Assembly: GCA_964628985.1 (NCBI GenBank)
Contig: CAZVNJ010000007.1
Coordinates: forward strand, 22,821 to 86,820
Length of the DNA stretch: 64,000 nt
Direction: 5' to 3'
From: SURF-43 sp964628985
Lineage (GTDB): Bacteria > Chloroflexota > Dehalococcoidia > UBA2979
Of this stretch, positions 1 to 8,815 are shown piece after piece. A program made the translations under genes and the position numbers. The notes below the pieces were generated by a model that did not search any database, was not told where the DNA came from, and worked only from the letters and a program-made list of their open reading frames with translations. Positions within the stretch are counted from its first letter, which is position 1. Each line of letters opens with the position of its first letter.

Positions 1-403
1 ACTGGGGCTGCCCTTTGTCGGACGTTCCGGGCAGTTCTTGGACGAGCTGCTCGCTTCGATCGGCCGCTCACGCGTCGACGTCTACGTGACCAATGTCGTG
101 AAATGCCGCCCCCCGGCGAACCGCGACCCTAACCTGGACGAGATCGCGGCATGCTCTGACTACCTCGCGAGGCAGATCGAGCTGGTCGCCCCCCGTGTCA
201 TAGCGACGCTGGGACGCTTCTCGATGGCGAACTGGTTCCCGGGCGAGCGAATCAGTCAGATCCACGGCCGCGCCGTGCAACGTGACGGGCGGTGGATCGT
301 GCCGATGTATCACCCCGCGGCAGCGCTGCGCGATGGGTCCCTGCGCGCCGTGATGAAGCAGGATTTCGCCCAGATCCCGGCCCTGCTCGTGGAGTCGGTC
401 TGA
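1..403 (+). CDS. Uracil-DNA glycosylase, family 4 (C-terminal part)
   Basis: Removes uracil from DNA to start base-excision repair. The reading frame is open from base 2 and the true start lies before the window. Visible are the active-site block LGLPFVGRSGQFLDELL (GxPFVG motif) at the very start, the block VVKCRPPANR followed by a second Cys about 16 residues later (two of the four ligands expected for the 4Fe-4S cluster of family-4 enzymes), and the C-terminal MYHPAAALR motif that contacts the DNA minor groove. The two upstream Cys are outside the window. The stop overlaps the start of the RNase J gene by one base (TGATG), which suggests translational coupling. A family-5 enzyme is possible but the Cys spacing fits family 4. 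Confidence 0.9.
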   Translation, partial: LGLPFVGRSGQFLDELLASIGRSRVDVYVTNVVKCRPPANRDPNLDEIAACSDYLARQIELVAPRVIATLGRFSMANWFPGERISQIHGRAVQRDGRWIVPMYHPAAALRDGSLRAVMKQDFAQIPALLVESV

Positions 404-2055
404 TGCCCGCGTCCACGCCCCTGCGCGTGATCCCGCTGGGCGGCCTCGGCGAGATCGGCCGCAACATGATGGTCTACGAGTACGACCAGACGATGATCGC
501 CGTGGACGTCGGCCTAATGTTCCCTGACGCCGAGCATCCCGGTGTGGACCTGATCATCCCAGACTGGCAGTACATCCTGGACCATCCAGAGCGGCTGAAG
601 GCCGTCTTCCTGACCCACGGGCACGAGGACCACATCGGCGCCGTGCCCTTCCTGCTGCGCGAGGTCAACGTCCCTGTGTTCTGCATGAAGCTGACACGGG
701 GCCTGGTCCAGGTGAAGTTGAAGGAACACAAGATCGAGGCGGACGTCACGGTGGTCGAGCCGGGAGACGCCATCGAGGTAGGCCCCTTCACAGTGGAGTT
801 CTTCTCGGTTTCGCATTCGATCCCGGACTCCGCCGGGCTGCTGATCGAGACGCCGATTGGGACGATCGTCCATACGGGCGATTTCAAGATTGACCACACG
901 CCGATCGGAGGGCAGCACACGGACCTCGTCCGGCTCGCCGCCGTGGGCGAAGAGGGGGCGCTGCTGCTGTGCGCGGACTCCACGTACGCAGAGGTCGAGG
1001 GCTACACCCCTTCCGAGCAGGTGGTCGCGGAGACGCTCGACCGGATCATCGGGCAGGCCGAAGGACGAGTGATCGTCACGACGTTCGCCTCACTCATCTC
1101 GCGAGTGCAGATGGTGATCGACGCGGCCGAGAAGTACGGGCGGCGCGTTTTCGTCACCGGGCGCTCGATGGTGAACAACGTCAATATGGCGCGCGACCTC
1201 GGCTACCTGCGCGTGCCGTCCAACATGCTGATGACGCCAAACCAGATGCGCGACCACACGGACGCCAAGACGGTGATCGTCTGCACGGGGTCGCAGGGAG
1301 AGCCAACGTCTGCGCTGACGAGGATGGCGACCGGTTCGCACCAGCAGATCGTGATCACCCCGGGCGACACTGTGATCCTCTCGTCCAGTCCGGTCCCCGG
1401 GAACGAGAAGGCGGTCTTCAAGAACATCGACATGCTCTACGAGGCTGGAGCGAAGGTCGTCTATAGCCGGTTGGCTGATGTCCACGTGCACGGGCACGCG
1501 GCCCGCGAGGAATTGAAGATCATCCACCGGCTCGTCCAGGCTCGGCACTTCGTCCCGATCCACGGTGAGTACCGACACATGGTGTTGCACCGTGAACTGG
1601 CGATTTCCCTCGGGATGCCGCCGGAGGACGCGTTTGTGCTGACGGACGGTGATGTGCTTGAGATCGACGATGCCGGGGCCCGGCTCGGAGAGAAGGTTGA
1701 AGCGGACTACATCTATGTGGACGGCCTCGGGATCGGCGAGATCGACGACTTCGTGCTGCGTGATCGCCAGCATCTGGCCGCGGACGGGCTGGTGGTCTAC
1801 GTGACGGCAGTTGACCGACATACCGGCAAACTAACGCGACCACCTGAGGTGATGTCCCATGGCTTCGCCGGCCCGGACGAAGAGGCAGCCCTGATGGAGG
1901 CCGTCTCCCAACTGCTGACCGACGTGCTGGGGGGTGAGTCTCGCGCGACTGACTGGCGCGCACTGCACGAGTCGTTGAAGGATGACATCGCCGGGCTCTT
2001 GCACCGGCGGACGCACCGGCGCCCGCTGGTGATTCCGGTGATGCTGGAGGTTTAG
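403..2055 (+). CDS. rnj: Ribonuclease J
   Basis: Metallo-beta-lactamase/beta-CASP ribonuclease that acts in mRNA decay and rRNA maturation with 5'-3' exonuclease and endonuclease activity. About 550 residues, the normal family length. The metal motif HGHEDHIGA is near residue 72, HTGDFKID near 157, the beta-CASP region follows with GSQGEP, and HVHGHA and PIHGEYRH lie in the C-terminal half. The start is the ATG at 403, which overlaps the preceding stop by one base. Upstream codons in this frame lie inside the glycosylase gene and were not used. RNase J instead of RNase E fits a non-proteobacterial host. Confidence 0.95.
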   Translation: MPASTPLRVIPLGGLGEIGRNMMVYEYDQTMIAVDVGLMFPDAEHPGVDLIIPDWQYILDHPERLKAVFLTHGHEDHIGAVPFLLREVNVPVFCMKLTRGLVQVKLKEHKIEADVTVVEPGDAIEVGPFTVEFFSVSHSIPDSAGLLIETPIGTIVHTGDFKIDHTPIGGQHTDLVRLAAVGEEGALLLCADSTYAEVEGYTPSEQVVAETLDRIIGQAEGRVIVTTFASLISRVQMVIDAAEKYGRRVFVTGRSMVNNVNMARDLGYLRVPSNMLMTPNQMRDHTDAKTVIVCTGSQGEPTSALTRMATGSHQQIVITPGDTVILSSSPVPGNEKAVFKNIDMLYEAGAKVVYSRLADVHVHGHAAREELKIIHRLVQARHFVPIHGEYRHMVLHRELAISLGMPPEDAFVLTDGDVLEIDDAGARLGEKVEADYIYVDGLGIGEIDDFVLRDRQHLAADGLVVYVTAVDRHTGKLTRPPEVMSHGFAGPDEEAALMEAVSQLLTDVLGGESRATDWRALHESLKDDIAGLLHRRTHRRPLVIPVMLEV

Positions 2056-2123
2056 CGCGGAGATGCGCGAGCGCCGCTGAGGCGCGACACTGGAAGCGAC
2101 GGCCGGACGCCTGGCGGGGGCGG

Positions 2124-4637
2124 ATGGCCGGGAAGATCGAGACGCGAGCGATGGCTCGGACTAGACCGACCCGCCGTGCCCGCGGCGTGCGTACTGCCGG
2201 GGGCGTCCCCGACATCGCGGACGCCGGACGAGCGCTGCTCCGCCCCGAAGTGATCGGGACGGTCCTCGTTGTCCTGGCCGCTGCAGCCGTGCCATCGGTC
2301 ATCCCGCTCACAGGCGTGATCGGCGAGGCCCGCGACAGCATCATTGGGGCCCTCGGGCTTCATGTATTCACGCTCATCGCGCTGCTGGCGGGCCTCGGTG
2401 CGGTGCTCGCGCTGAAGCGGGCTGACCTGCTCCGCAGTCATGTCCGGCATCTGCTGGGCGGTCTGGCCTTCCTGCTGTTCGTCGCGGGCCTGCTTGCGCG
2501 CTGGCACCCGGAGACGCGGGTCGGCGGTGTTGACCTGCACCAAGTGTCGGCCGGCGGGTCGTTGGGCCGCGCCTTCACGGATGGGTTGTGGTGGAACCTC
2601 GCGTGGCTGTCGCTGCTCCCGACGGCCTACGCGGTGCTGTGGCCTCGGACGGCCTGGGTGGTCGCCCGGGCTACGCCACCGGCCATCTGGGAGACCGTGA
2701 AGTGGCTCTGGGCCCTGGGACTGCACCGTCGGGTAGCAGCGGCGTTCGGCACGCTTCTCCTGCGGCGCCGCTCGATCGAGGAGATCGAGGCTGACGCTGA
2801 GGCCGAGGTAGCCCCTCGCCCAGCACGCCGCCCCCGCCCCACCGATGCGGCACCGGAGCCGGCGCTCGACGCCGCCGCGGTGGCCAAGGCCGCTGCCCAA
2901 CTCGGAATGGACCTTGAGACTCCGGTCGCCGAACAGCGAGACACCGTCGGCGGGTGGCAGCTCCCGCCGATCAAAATGCTGAGGAAAATTGAGGCGCCCA
3001 AGTCCGCGACTACCGACAACGAGCGGCGTGCTCGCCTGATCGAGCAGACGCTCGCCTCCTTCGGCGTCGATGCGACCGTGGTGGAGGTCAACGAAGGGCC
3101 CGCTATCACCCAGTTCGGGGTCGAGCCCGGCTGGGACGTCAAGACCAAGATTGTGCCGGAGCGAGACGTCACCGGCCGGCCGATCTTCGAAGCGGACGGG
3201 ACTCCTCGCGTGTCGGAGGTCGAAGTCTCGCGCACGCGTATCCGCGTGAACCGGATCACCGCCCTCCAGACCGACCTTGCCCTCGCCCTCGCCTCACCTG
3301 CACTGCGGGTGGAGGCGCCGGTGCCCGGCAAGGCCATGGTGGGGATCGAGGTGCCGAACGGGAGTACCTCCGTGGTCTCCCTGCGCTCGGTGATGGAGTC
3401 GCCAGCATTCCAGAAGTTCGCCCCGAAGGCAGCGCTGCCCGTGGCACTTGGCGCGGGCGTGTCTGGGGAGCCAGTGTTCGCGGACCTCGCGAAGATGCCC
3501 CACCTGCTGATTGCCGGTGCGACGGGTGCCGGCAAGTCGGTCTGCCTGAACACCATCATCACCGGCCTCCTGATGAACTACTCGCCCGAGCAGCTGCGCT
3601 TTGTCATGGTCGACCCCAAACGGGTCGAGTTGACCTCGTTCGGGGAGATCCCCCACCTGGCGTTCTCCGAGATCGTGGTGGAGATGGACCGCGTGGTCGG
3701 TGCGCTCCAGGCCGTCATCAACGAGATGGACACGCGCTATCGCCGCTTCGCCCAGGAGGGCGTGCGGAACATCGAACGGTTCAACGAGAAGAATCCGACA
3801 CGCCGGCTGCCGTACTGGGTCGTGATCATCGACGAGTTGGCTGACCTGATGATGGCGGTGCCGTACCAGGTGGAGCACCAGTTGGTGCGTCTGGCCCAAC
3901 TGGCGCGCGCGACGGGCATCCACCTGATCGTTGCCACACAGCGGCCATCCGTGGACGTGATCACCGGCCTGATCAAGGCGAACTTCCCCACCCGTATCGC
4001 CTTCGCGGTGTCATCGATGGTGGACTCGCGGACCATCCTCGACCAGGGTGGCGCGGAGAAACTGCTCGGCAAAGGCGACATGCTCTACGTGCCGCCGGAG
4101 GCACAGAAGCCAAAGCGCGTCCAGGGCGTGTACGTCTCCGACGACGAGATCGAGTCCGTGGTGAAGTTCTGGACGCAGGGCCGCTTCCGTCGCCTGGTGC
4201 CGGAGAAGTACGACGAGGCGCTCGCCGCCGCCATCGAGGAAGCAGCCGGGCTCGCCGAGGGGGACGCCCCGGAGGCGGCTGCCGGTGGCGACGACCAGAT
4301 GATCGCGAAGGCCATCGAGGTCGCGCAGGAGAGCCGCACGCTGTCGACCTCGATGTTGCAGCGGAAGTTGGGGATTGGCTACCCGCGCGCGGCGCGGCTG
4401 ATGGACTTGCTCGAGGACCGGGGCGTGGTCGCCCCTGCTGAGCCGGGCGGGAAGGCTCGCGAGGTCCTGGTGACGCGCGAGGGCGATCCGCTGGGCGGTG
4501 CCGACGCCAGGCAGCCCGCCAGCCTGGCGGCGCATGCCGCCTCGATCGCCATGAAGCCGGTTCCGAAGCCGGAGGCGAAGGCTGAGGTGAAATCAGAAGC
4601 GCGCCGCGAGCCGCCGAGGCCATTCGACGCCGACTAG
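2124..4637 (+). CDS. ftsK: DNA translocase FtsK/SpoIIIE family
   Basis: Septal DNA pump that clears chromosomes from the division site. The 837-residue protein has hydrophobic N-terminal segments between about residues 30 and 180, an Arg/Pro/Ala-rich linker, then the motor: Walker A GATGAGKS near residue 463, Walker B VVIIDELADLMM near 567, and LVRLAQLARATGIHLIVATQ. A winged-helix gamma domain (LGIGYPRAARLMDLLEDRGVV) near residues 740-770 would read KOPS-type polarity sequences. It follows rnj on the same strand with a 68-base gap and converges on panD with 8 bases between stops. Confidence 0.95.
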   Translation: MAGKIETRAMARTRPTRRARGVRTAGGVPDIADAGRALLRPEVIGTVLVVLAAAAVPSVIPLTGVIGEARDSIIGALGLHVFTLIALLAGLGAVLALKRADLLRSHVRHLLGGLAFLLFVAGLLARWHPETRVGGVDLHQVSAGGSLGRAFTDGLWWNLAWLSLLPTAYAVLWPRTAWVVARATPPAIWETVKWLWALGLHRRVAAAFGTLLLRRRSIEEIEADAEAEVAPRPARRPRPTDAAPEPALDAAAVAKAAAQLGMDLETPVAEQRDTVGGWQLPPIKMLRKIEAPKSATTDNERRARLIEQTLASFGVDATVVEVNEGPAITQFGVEPGWDVKTKIVPERDVTGRPIFEADGTPRVSEVEVSRTRIRVNRITALQTDLALALASPALRVEAPVPGKAMVGIEVPNGSTSVVSLRSVMESPAFQKFAPKAALPVALGAGVSGEPVFADLAKMPHLLIAGATGAGKSVCLNTIITGLLMNYSPEQLRFVMVDPKRVELTSFGEIPHLAFSEIVVEMDRVVGALQAVINEMDTRYRRFAQEGVRNIERFNEKNPTRRLPYWVVIIDELADLMMAVPYQVEHQLVRLAQLARATGIHLIVATQRPSVDVITGLIKANFPTRIAFAVSSMVDSRTILDQGGAEKLLGKGDMLYVPPEAQKPKRVQGVYVSDDEIESVVKFWTQGRFRRLVPEKYDEALAAAIEEAAGLAEGDAPEAAAGGDDQMIAKAIEVAQESRTLSTSMLQRKLGIGYPRAARLMDLLEDRGVVAPAEPGGKAREVLVTREGDPLGGADARQPASLAAHAASIAMKPVPKPEAKAEVKSEARREPPRPFDAD

Positions 4638-4645
4638 CGCGACCG

Positions 4646-5032
4646 CTAGCCGACCGTCCCGGGCTCCTCGTGGTCGGTCCTACCGGTGATCTGGTTGTGC
4701 TGATCAACGAAGACCACTCGTGGGCGGACGTCCCTTGCCTCGGCGTCGGCCACCAGGTGGTACGACATGATGATCACGAGGTCACCCGGCCGGATATGGT
4801 GCGCGGCCGCTCCATTGGCGCAGATCATGCCGCTCCCCGCAGGGCCCTCGATCGCGTAGGTCTCGAGGCGGGAGCCGTTTGCAAGGTTGACGACGAGGAC
4901 CTGTTCGTTCGGGAGGATGTCAGCCGCCCGCAGCAGGTTCGTATCGACCGTGAGGCTCCCCACGTAGTTGAGGTCGGCCTCGGTGACCGTGGCCCGGTGG
5001 ATCTTGCCGTGGAGCATGACGCGCATGGACAT
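4646..5032 (-). CDS. panD: Aspartate 1-decarboxylase proenzyme
   Basis: Pyruvoyl enzyme that makes beta-alanine from aspartate for pantothenate and CoA synthesis. The self-cleavage site is visible as NYVGSLTVD, with Gly25-Ser26 counted from the ATG at 5032; the Ser becomes the pyruvoyl group. The MRVMLHGKIHRA start and the NGAAAHHIRPGDLVIIMSY block are family signatures. About 128 residues, as usual. An in-frame start 36 bases upstream exists, but the family begins at the Met-Ser-Met-Arg used here. panC and panB are on the same strand 6-8 kb upstream, so the pathway genes are near each other but not one contiguous operon. Confidence 0.95.
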   Translation of the reverse strand: MSMRVMLHGKIHRATVTEADLNYVGSLTVDTNLLRAADILPNEQVLVVNLANGSRLETYAIEGPAGSGMICANGAAAHHIRPGDLVIIMSYHLVADAEARDVRPRVVFVDQHNQITGRTDHEEPGTVG

Positions 5033-5078
5033 AGGCACTTGTCTACCGGCCCGAGCCGGGAGGCGCAATCGACGTCGG

Positions 5079-5462
5079 TCAGTACGGCGCCTTCAGGTCG
5101 GGGAACATCGGAAAGTGCTTCAGGTTCCGGGTCCAGAGGATGGCGTCCGCCCGGTCTGCCGTCGCGGCGATCACATAGTCCACCGGGTCGATGCTGGGAT
5201 GCGACTTCAGGAAGTAGTTCGCCAACCGGCCGGCGTCGTCTGCGATCGCCTCGTCTACCGGCACCCAGTCCATGACGTCGAGCAGCCTACGGGTGATGCG
5301 CTCCTCGCTGGGCCGCATCCCGGCGAAGACCTCGACGCGGGTCAGGACTGAGCCCGCGAGGCGGTGGCCAGCGGCGGCCACGGCACCCAGGGCCGCGACC
5401 GCCGGTGGATAGCCTCGAAGGTGATCGATCAGGATCGAAGTGTCGAGGAGGATTACCGCCAT
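5079..5462 (-). CDS. vapC: VapC-type PIN-domain toxin (RNase)
   Basis: Predicted ribonuclease toxin of a type II toxin-antitoxin pair. 127 residues. The N-terminus ILLDTSILIDHLRG carries the first PIN acidic residue (Asp7), and the C-terminal half has DYVIAATADRADAILWTRNLKHFP with further acidic residues and the TRNxxHF signature of VapC proteins. Its start overlaps the end of the antitoxin gene by 10 bases, the usual arrangement for coupled translation. Which RNA it cuts cannot be told from the sequence. Confidence 0.88.
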   Translation of the reverse strand: MAVILLDTSILIDHLRGYPPAVAALGAVAAAGHRLAGSVLTRVEVFAGMRPSEERITRRLLDVMDWVPVDEAIADDAGRLANYFLKSHPSIDPVDYVIAATADRADAILWTRNLKHFPMFPDLKAPY

Positions 5463-5713
5463 TCGGCCAGGCGGCGCGCCATACCGCGGCGCAGGCTCTC
5501 CACGTACTGTTCCCCGTCCAAGTCCTCGCGGTCAGCCCACGCACCCGAGGTCTCCGCCACCTGGCGGACGCGCTCCTGGGTGGTGACCTCACCGTAGCAA
5601 CGGACCAGGGCGCGGCGGACCAATTCCGCGAGCGCCAACCCGGAGCGGTCAGACTCCTCGAGTAGAGATGAATACTGCTCGTCTGTCAGGGTGATCTGTG
5701 TTCTGTGACTCAT
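5453..5713 (-). CDS. vapB: VapB-type antitoxin
   Basis: Small (86 residues) antitoxin for the adjacent PIN toxin. The N-terminal half (HRTQITLTDEQYSSLLEES and ALAELVRRAL) has the pattern of a ribbon-helix-helix DNA-binding domain, and the acidic/Trp-rich C-terminus is the likely toxin-binding tail. The ATG at 5713 sits three bases from a perfect inverted repeat (5716-5733) that is the probable operator, so the pair is expected to repress itself. Confidence 0.82.
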   Translation of the reverse strand: MSHRTQITLTDEQYSSLLEESDRSGLALAELVRRALVRCYGEVTTQERVRQVAETSGAWADREDLDGEQYVESLRRGMARRLAEWR

Positions 5714-5715
5714 AA

Positions 5716-5733
5716 TGATGTAACGCTACATCA
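5716..5733. promoter_or_regulatory. Inverted repeat, likely vapBC operator
   Basis: TGATGTA-ACGC-TACATCA, seven-base arms with a four-base spacer and no mismatch, placed between the uvrB stop (5768) and the vapB start (5713). Autoregulation through a palindrome at the promoter is standard for RHH antitoxins. A TTGAGA hexamer reading toward vapB lies about 20 bases further upstream, but I see no convincing -10. Confidence 0.6.
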
Positions 5734-5767
5734 GTAGGTGCAGCGGGGCAAGTCTCAATACCCGACT

Positions 5768-7912
5768 TTAGTTATGTCCTGTTCTGGTCCTGCCGCCCCG
5801 CTGCTGACGCTTGTCGGGCCGGCGGGTGGCGTCTCGCATCCGTGCCTGGCGGGCCTCCTGGGTCAGACCCTTGAGGCCCGCCGGGAGGCCGTCCCCGACC
5901 TGGTCGCGTCGCAGTTCCACGATTTGGTCGCGGATCAGCGCGGCGCGTTCGTAATCAAGTTCTTTCGCAGCGGTCTTCATCTGCCTCTCGAGGTCAGCGA
6001 TCATCCTCGCCAGTTCCTCCCTGGGCAGGTCCGCTGCAGTGACGTAAGTGCCCGGCTCCTCAGCGATCGCTGCGCGTAGACGGTCGCCGATGTCACGGAT
6101 CGTTTTCTCGATCCCGGCGGGGGTGATGCCGTGTTCCTCGTTGTAGGCGCGCTGGATGGCGCGCCGCCGTTCCGTCTCCTCGAGCGCGAAGCGCATTGAG
6201 TCGGTGACCCGGTCTGCATACATGATCACCTGGCCGCGAGGGTGACGCGCCGCGCGTCCGATCGTCTGCACCAGTGACCCGCCGGACCGGAGGTAGCCCT
6301 CCTTGTCGGCATCGAGGATGCACACCAGCGAAACTTCCGGCAGGTCCAGGCCTTCGCGCAGCAGGTTGATGCCCACCACTACGTCGTGCACACCAAGGCG
6401 AAGGTCTCGCAGGATCTCAATGCGCTGCAGTGTGTCGATCTCGGAGTGCAGGTACATGGACCGCACGCCCATCTCCTGCAAGTAGTCGTTGAGGTCCTCT
6501 GCCATCTTCTTCGTCAGCGTGGTGACAAGGACCCGCTCGTGACGCTCGATCCGCTCGCGCACCTCGGAGAGCAGGTCATCGATCTGACCCTTGGTCGCCC
6601 GGACCGAGATCTCGGGGTCGATGATGCCGGTCGGGCGAATGACCTGCTCCGCGATGTTCTCTGAGGCTTGCACCTCGAACGGGCCCGGCGTGGCCGAGAC
6701 GTAGATAACCTGGTTGATGTGTTTTTCGAACTCTTCAAAGTTCAGCGGGCGATTGTCCAGCGCAGACGGCAGACGGAAACCGTATTCGACCAGCGTTTCC
6801 TTGCGCGCCTTGTCTCCGAGGAACATCCCGCGCACCTGCGGCACGGCGATATGGGACTCGTCAATGAAGAGCAGCCAGTCGGAGGGGAAGTAGTCGAGGA
6901 GAGTCCAGGGGGTCGACCCGGGCGCGCGGCCGGCGAGGTGGCGCGAGTAGTTCTCAATTCCGGAGCAGTAGCCGGCTTCGCGGAGTGTCTCCAGGTCGTA
7001 GCGGGTGCGCTCCTCAAGGCGCGCTGCCTCAAGGATGCGCCCGGCGGCCTTCATCTTGGCCAGTTCGCCTTCGAGTTCCGCCTCGATGCTGGCGATCGCC
7101 GCTTCCATCCGGTCCTTGGACGTGACGAAATGCTTGGCAGGATAGATCGAGATGCTCTCTGACTCTGAGAGGATCTCGCCCGTCAGTGGGTCCAGCGTAC
7201 TGATCCGCTCGACCTCGTCACCAAAGAAGTCGACCCGCACGGCGAGGTCCTCGTACGCGGGATAGATGGTCAGTGAGTCTCCGCGCACGCGGAAGGTACC
7301 GCGGACGAGGTTCAGGTCGTTCCGTGCGTATTGCATGTCCACGAGTTGCCGGACGAGTGAGTTCCGGTTGACATGCCGACCCACCCACAGCTTCTGCACG
7401 AATGACTCGTATTCGCCGGGCTCGCCGAGGCCGTAGATGCAGGAGACGGACGCCACAATGATCACGTCGCGGCGTTCGAAGAGCGCGCGCGTCGCCGCAT
7501 GGCGCATCTTGTCGATCTCTTCGTTGATGTCCGCATCCTTGGCGATGTACGTGTCCGTACGCGGCACGTACGCCTCCGGCTGGTAGTAGTCGTAGTAGGA
7601 GACGAAATACTCGACAGCGTTGTTCGGGAAGAACTCACGGAACTCCTGGGCGAGCTGGGCAGCCAGCGTGCGGTTGGGCGCGAGGATCAGCGTGGGGCGC
7701 TGGTAACGCTCGATCACATTGGCCATCGTGAACGTCTTGCCGGTCCCAGTTGCCCCGCGCAGCGTCTGTGCGCGCAATCCCCCTGCCAGTCCGTCCACCA
7801 ACGAGGAGACGGCTGTCGGCTGATCTCCCATGAGTTGGAAGTCGGACACGATGGCGAACGGCTTGGCCGGCGCCTGGTGGGCCTGGGCTGCCTCGGTCGA
7901 GTCGATGGTCAC
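5768..7912 (-). CDS. uvrB: Excinuclease ABC subunit B
   Basis: Damage-recognition helicase of nucleotide excision repair; works with UvrA and UvrC, neither of which is in the window. Walker A GATGTGKT at residues 53-60, the beta-hairpin YYDYYQPEAYVP, DESHIAVPQ, the helicase motif ADKEGYLRS, QTIGRAARH, and a C-terminal UVR domain (MKTAAKELDYERAALIRDQIVELR region). The GTG at 7912 is preferred because GGGGAG lies five bases before it and the family signature FAIVSDF follows. A TTG at 7972 would add 20 residues but would put the LexA-like box only 7 bases before the start. Confidence 0.95.
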   Translation of the reverse strand: MTIDSTEAAQAHQAPAKPFAIVSDFQLMGDQPTAVSSLVDGLAGGLRAQTLRGATGTGKTFTMANVIERYQRPTLILAPNRTLAAQLAQEFREFFPNNAVEYFVSYYDYYQPEAYVPRTDTYIAKDADINEEIDKMRHAATRALFERRDVIIVASVSCIYGLGEPGEYESFVQKLWVGRHVNRNSLVRQLVDMQYARNDLNLVRGTFRVRGDSLTIYPAYEDLAVRVDFFGDEVERISTLDPLTGEILSESESISIYPAKHFVTSKDRMEAAIASIEAELEGELAKMKAAGRILEAARLEERTRYDLETLREAGYCSGIENYSRHLAGRAPGSTPWTLLDYFPSDWLLFIDESHIAVPQVRGMFLGDKARKETLVEYGFRLPSALDNRPLNFEEFEKHINQVIYVSATPGPFEVQASENIAEQVIRPTGIIDPEISVRATKGQIDDLLSEVRERIERHERVLVTTLTKKMAEDLNDYLQEMGVRSMYLHSEIDTLQRIEILRDLRLGVHDVVVGINLLREGLDLPEVSLVCILDADKEGYLRSGGSLVQTIGRAARHPRGQVIMYADRVTDSMRFALEETERRRAIQRAYNEEHGITPAGIEKTIRDIGDRLRAAIAEEPGTYVTAADLPREELARMIADLERQMKTAAKELDYERAALIRDQIVELRRDQVGDGLPAGLKGLTQEARQARMRDATRRPDKRQQRGGRTRTGHN

Positions 7913-7978
7913 GAGCACTCCCCGGCTGGCCACGAGAGGTGCGGCCAGATGTTCCAGTTTACCGGAGATCAATCGCTC

Positions 7979-7992
7979 AGAACAAATGTGCG
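7979..7992. promoter_or_regulatory. LexA-like SOS box upstream of uvrB
   Basis: AGAACAAATGTGCG matches the Gram-positive-type LexA consensus CGAAC-RNRY-GTTCG at 12 of 14 positions when read on the + strand. It lies in the short gap between the diguanylate cyclase stop and the uvrB start, where an SOS operator for uvrB would be expected. One site with two mismatches can occur by chance, so this is a prediction. Confidence 0.45.
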
Positions 7993-7996
7993 TCGC

Positions 7997-8815
7997 CTAG
8001 CGAGCCTTGGAAAGGGCCGGCGCACCAGCACTCGTCATCCCCGCACCGTACCGATGCACTCGGTTCTTTCCAGCCCGCTTCGCCTCAAAGAGTGCTGCGT
8101 CCGCGTGGGCCATGAGGGTGTCCGAGTCACTCGGCTCGGTCAGTGGAAGCGAGGCCGTGCCGATCGACACGGTGAAGTGCATCGCCGGCTCACCCACGGG
8201 CGGGAACCGGTTCGTCTGGAAGTCGAACGCCTCGATGGCCGCCCGAAGCTTCTCAGCAACTGGTGCAGCGTGTTGAGCGTCAGTCTCCGGCAGGACCACG
8301 GCGAACTCTTCGCCCCCATACCGCCCAGGCATGTCCGACTCTCTCAGGTTGTCCTTGATCAGTCGTGCCGTCGAGGCAAGGACGTAGTCGCCGAAGGCGT
8401 GGCCTCCCAGGTCGTTCGCCTGCTTGAAGTTATCGAGGTCGATCATCAGGACAGAGAGCTCGCGCTGGTAACGCTGGGCGCGTCGAAACTCGACGCCATA
8501 GGCCTCGAAGAAGGCTCGACGGTTCCAGATGCCGGTGAGCGGATCGGTCGCCGCGAGCTTCTCGAGTTGGGCGGTCGCTTCTCGGAGTGCGGCCGCGGTG
8601 CGCACCAGCCGCCGCTCTCGTTGCAGTGCCTGCCTGCCGTCCAGCATCAGCTGGGCGATGAGCGCGAGCAGCATCACGATGAGCGGCAGCAGCCACGCGT
8701 CGACTGATCGGACGTGGCCGGTGACGACGAAGACGCCCACAGTCACGGTCGCGATGAGTCCGCCGGCGACGAGGGCACCGCGGCTCTTCATGAGGGCACG
8801 TATGCGCCAGGTCAC
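7997..8815 (-). CDS. GGDEF-domain diguanylate cyclase, membrane-bound
   Basis: Makes cyclic di-GMP from two GTP. 272 residues. Two hydrophobic stretches near residues 13-33 and 41-58 form an N-terminal membrane anchor, followed by a short coiled-coil-like helix (RQALQRERRLVRTAAALREA) and the catalytic domain (ATDPLTGIWNRRAF). The active-site motif is intact as RYGGEEF (167-171), and the inhibitory site RESD (158-161) is exactly five residues upstream, so feedback inhibition by product is expected. No sensory domain is visible. The ATG overlaps the ruvA stop (ATGA). It sits between ruvA and uvrB. Confidence 0.92.
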   Translation of the reverse strand: MTWRIRALMKSRGALVAGGLIATVTVGVFVVTGHVRSVDAWLLPLIVMLLALIAQLMLDGRQALQRERRLVRTAAALREATAQLEKLAATDPLTGIWNRRAFFEAYGVEFRRAQRYQRELSVLMIDLDNFKQANDLGGHAFGDYVLASTARLIKDNLRESDMPGRYGGEEFAVVLPETDAQHAAPVAEKLRAAIEAFDFQTNRFPPVGEPAMHFTVSIGTASLPLTEPSDSDTLMAHADAALFEAKRAGKNRVHRYGAGMTSAGAPALSKAR

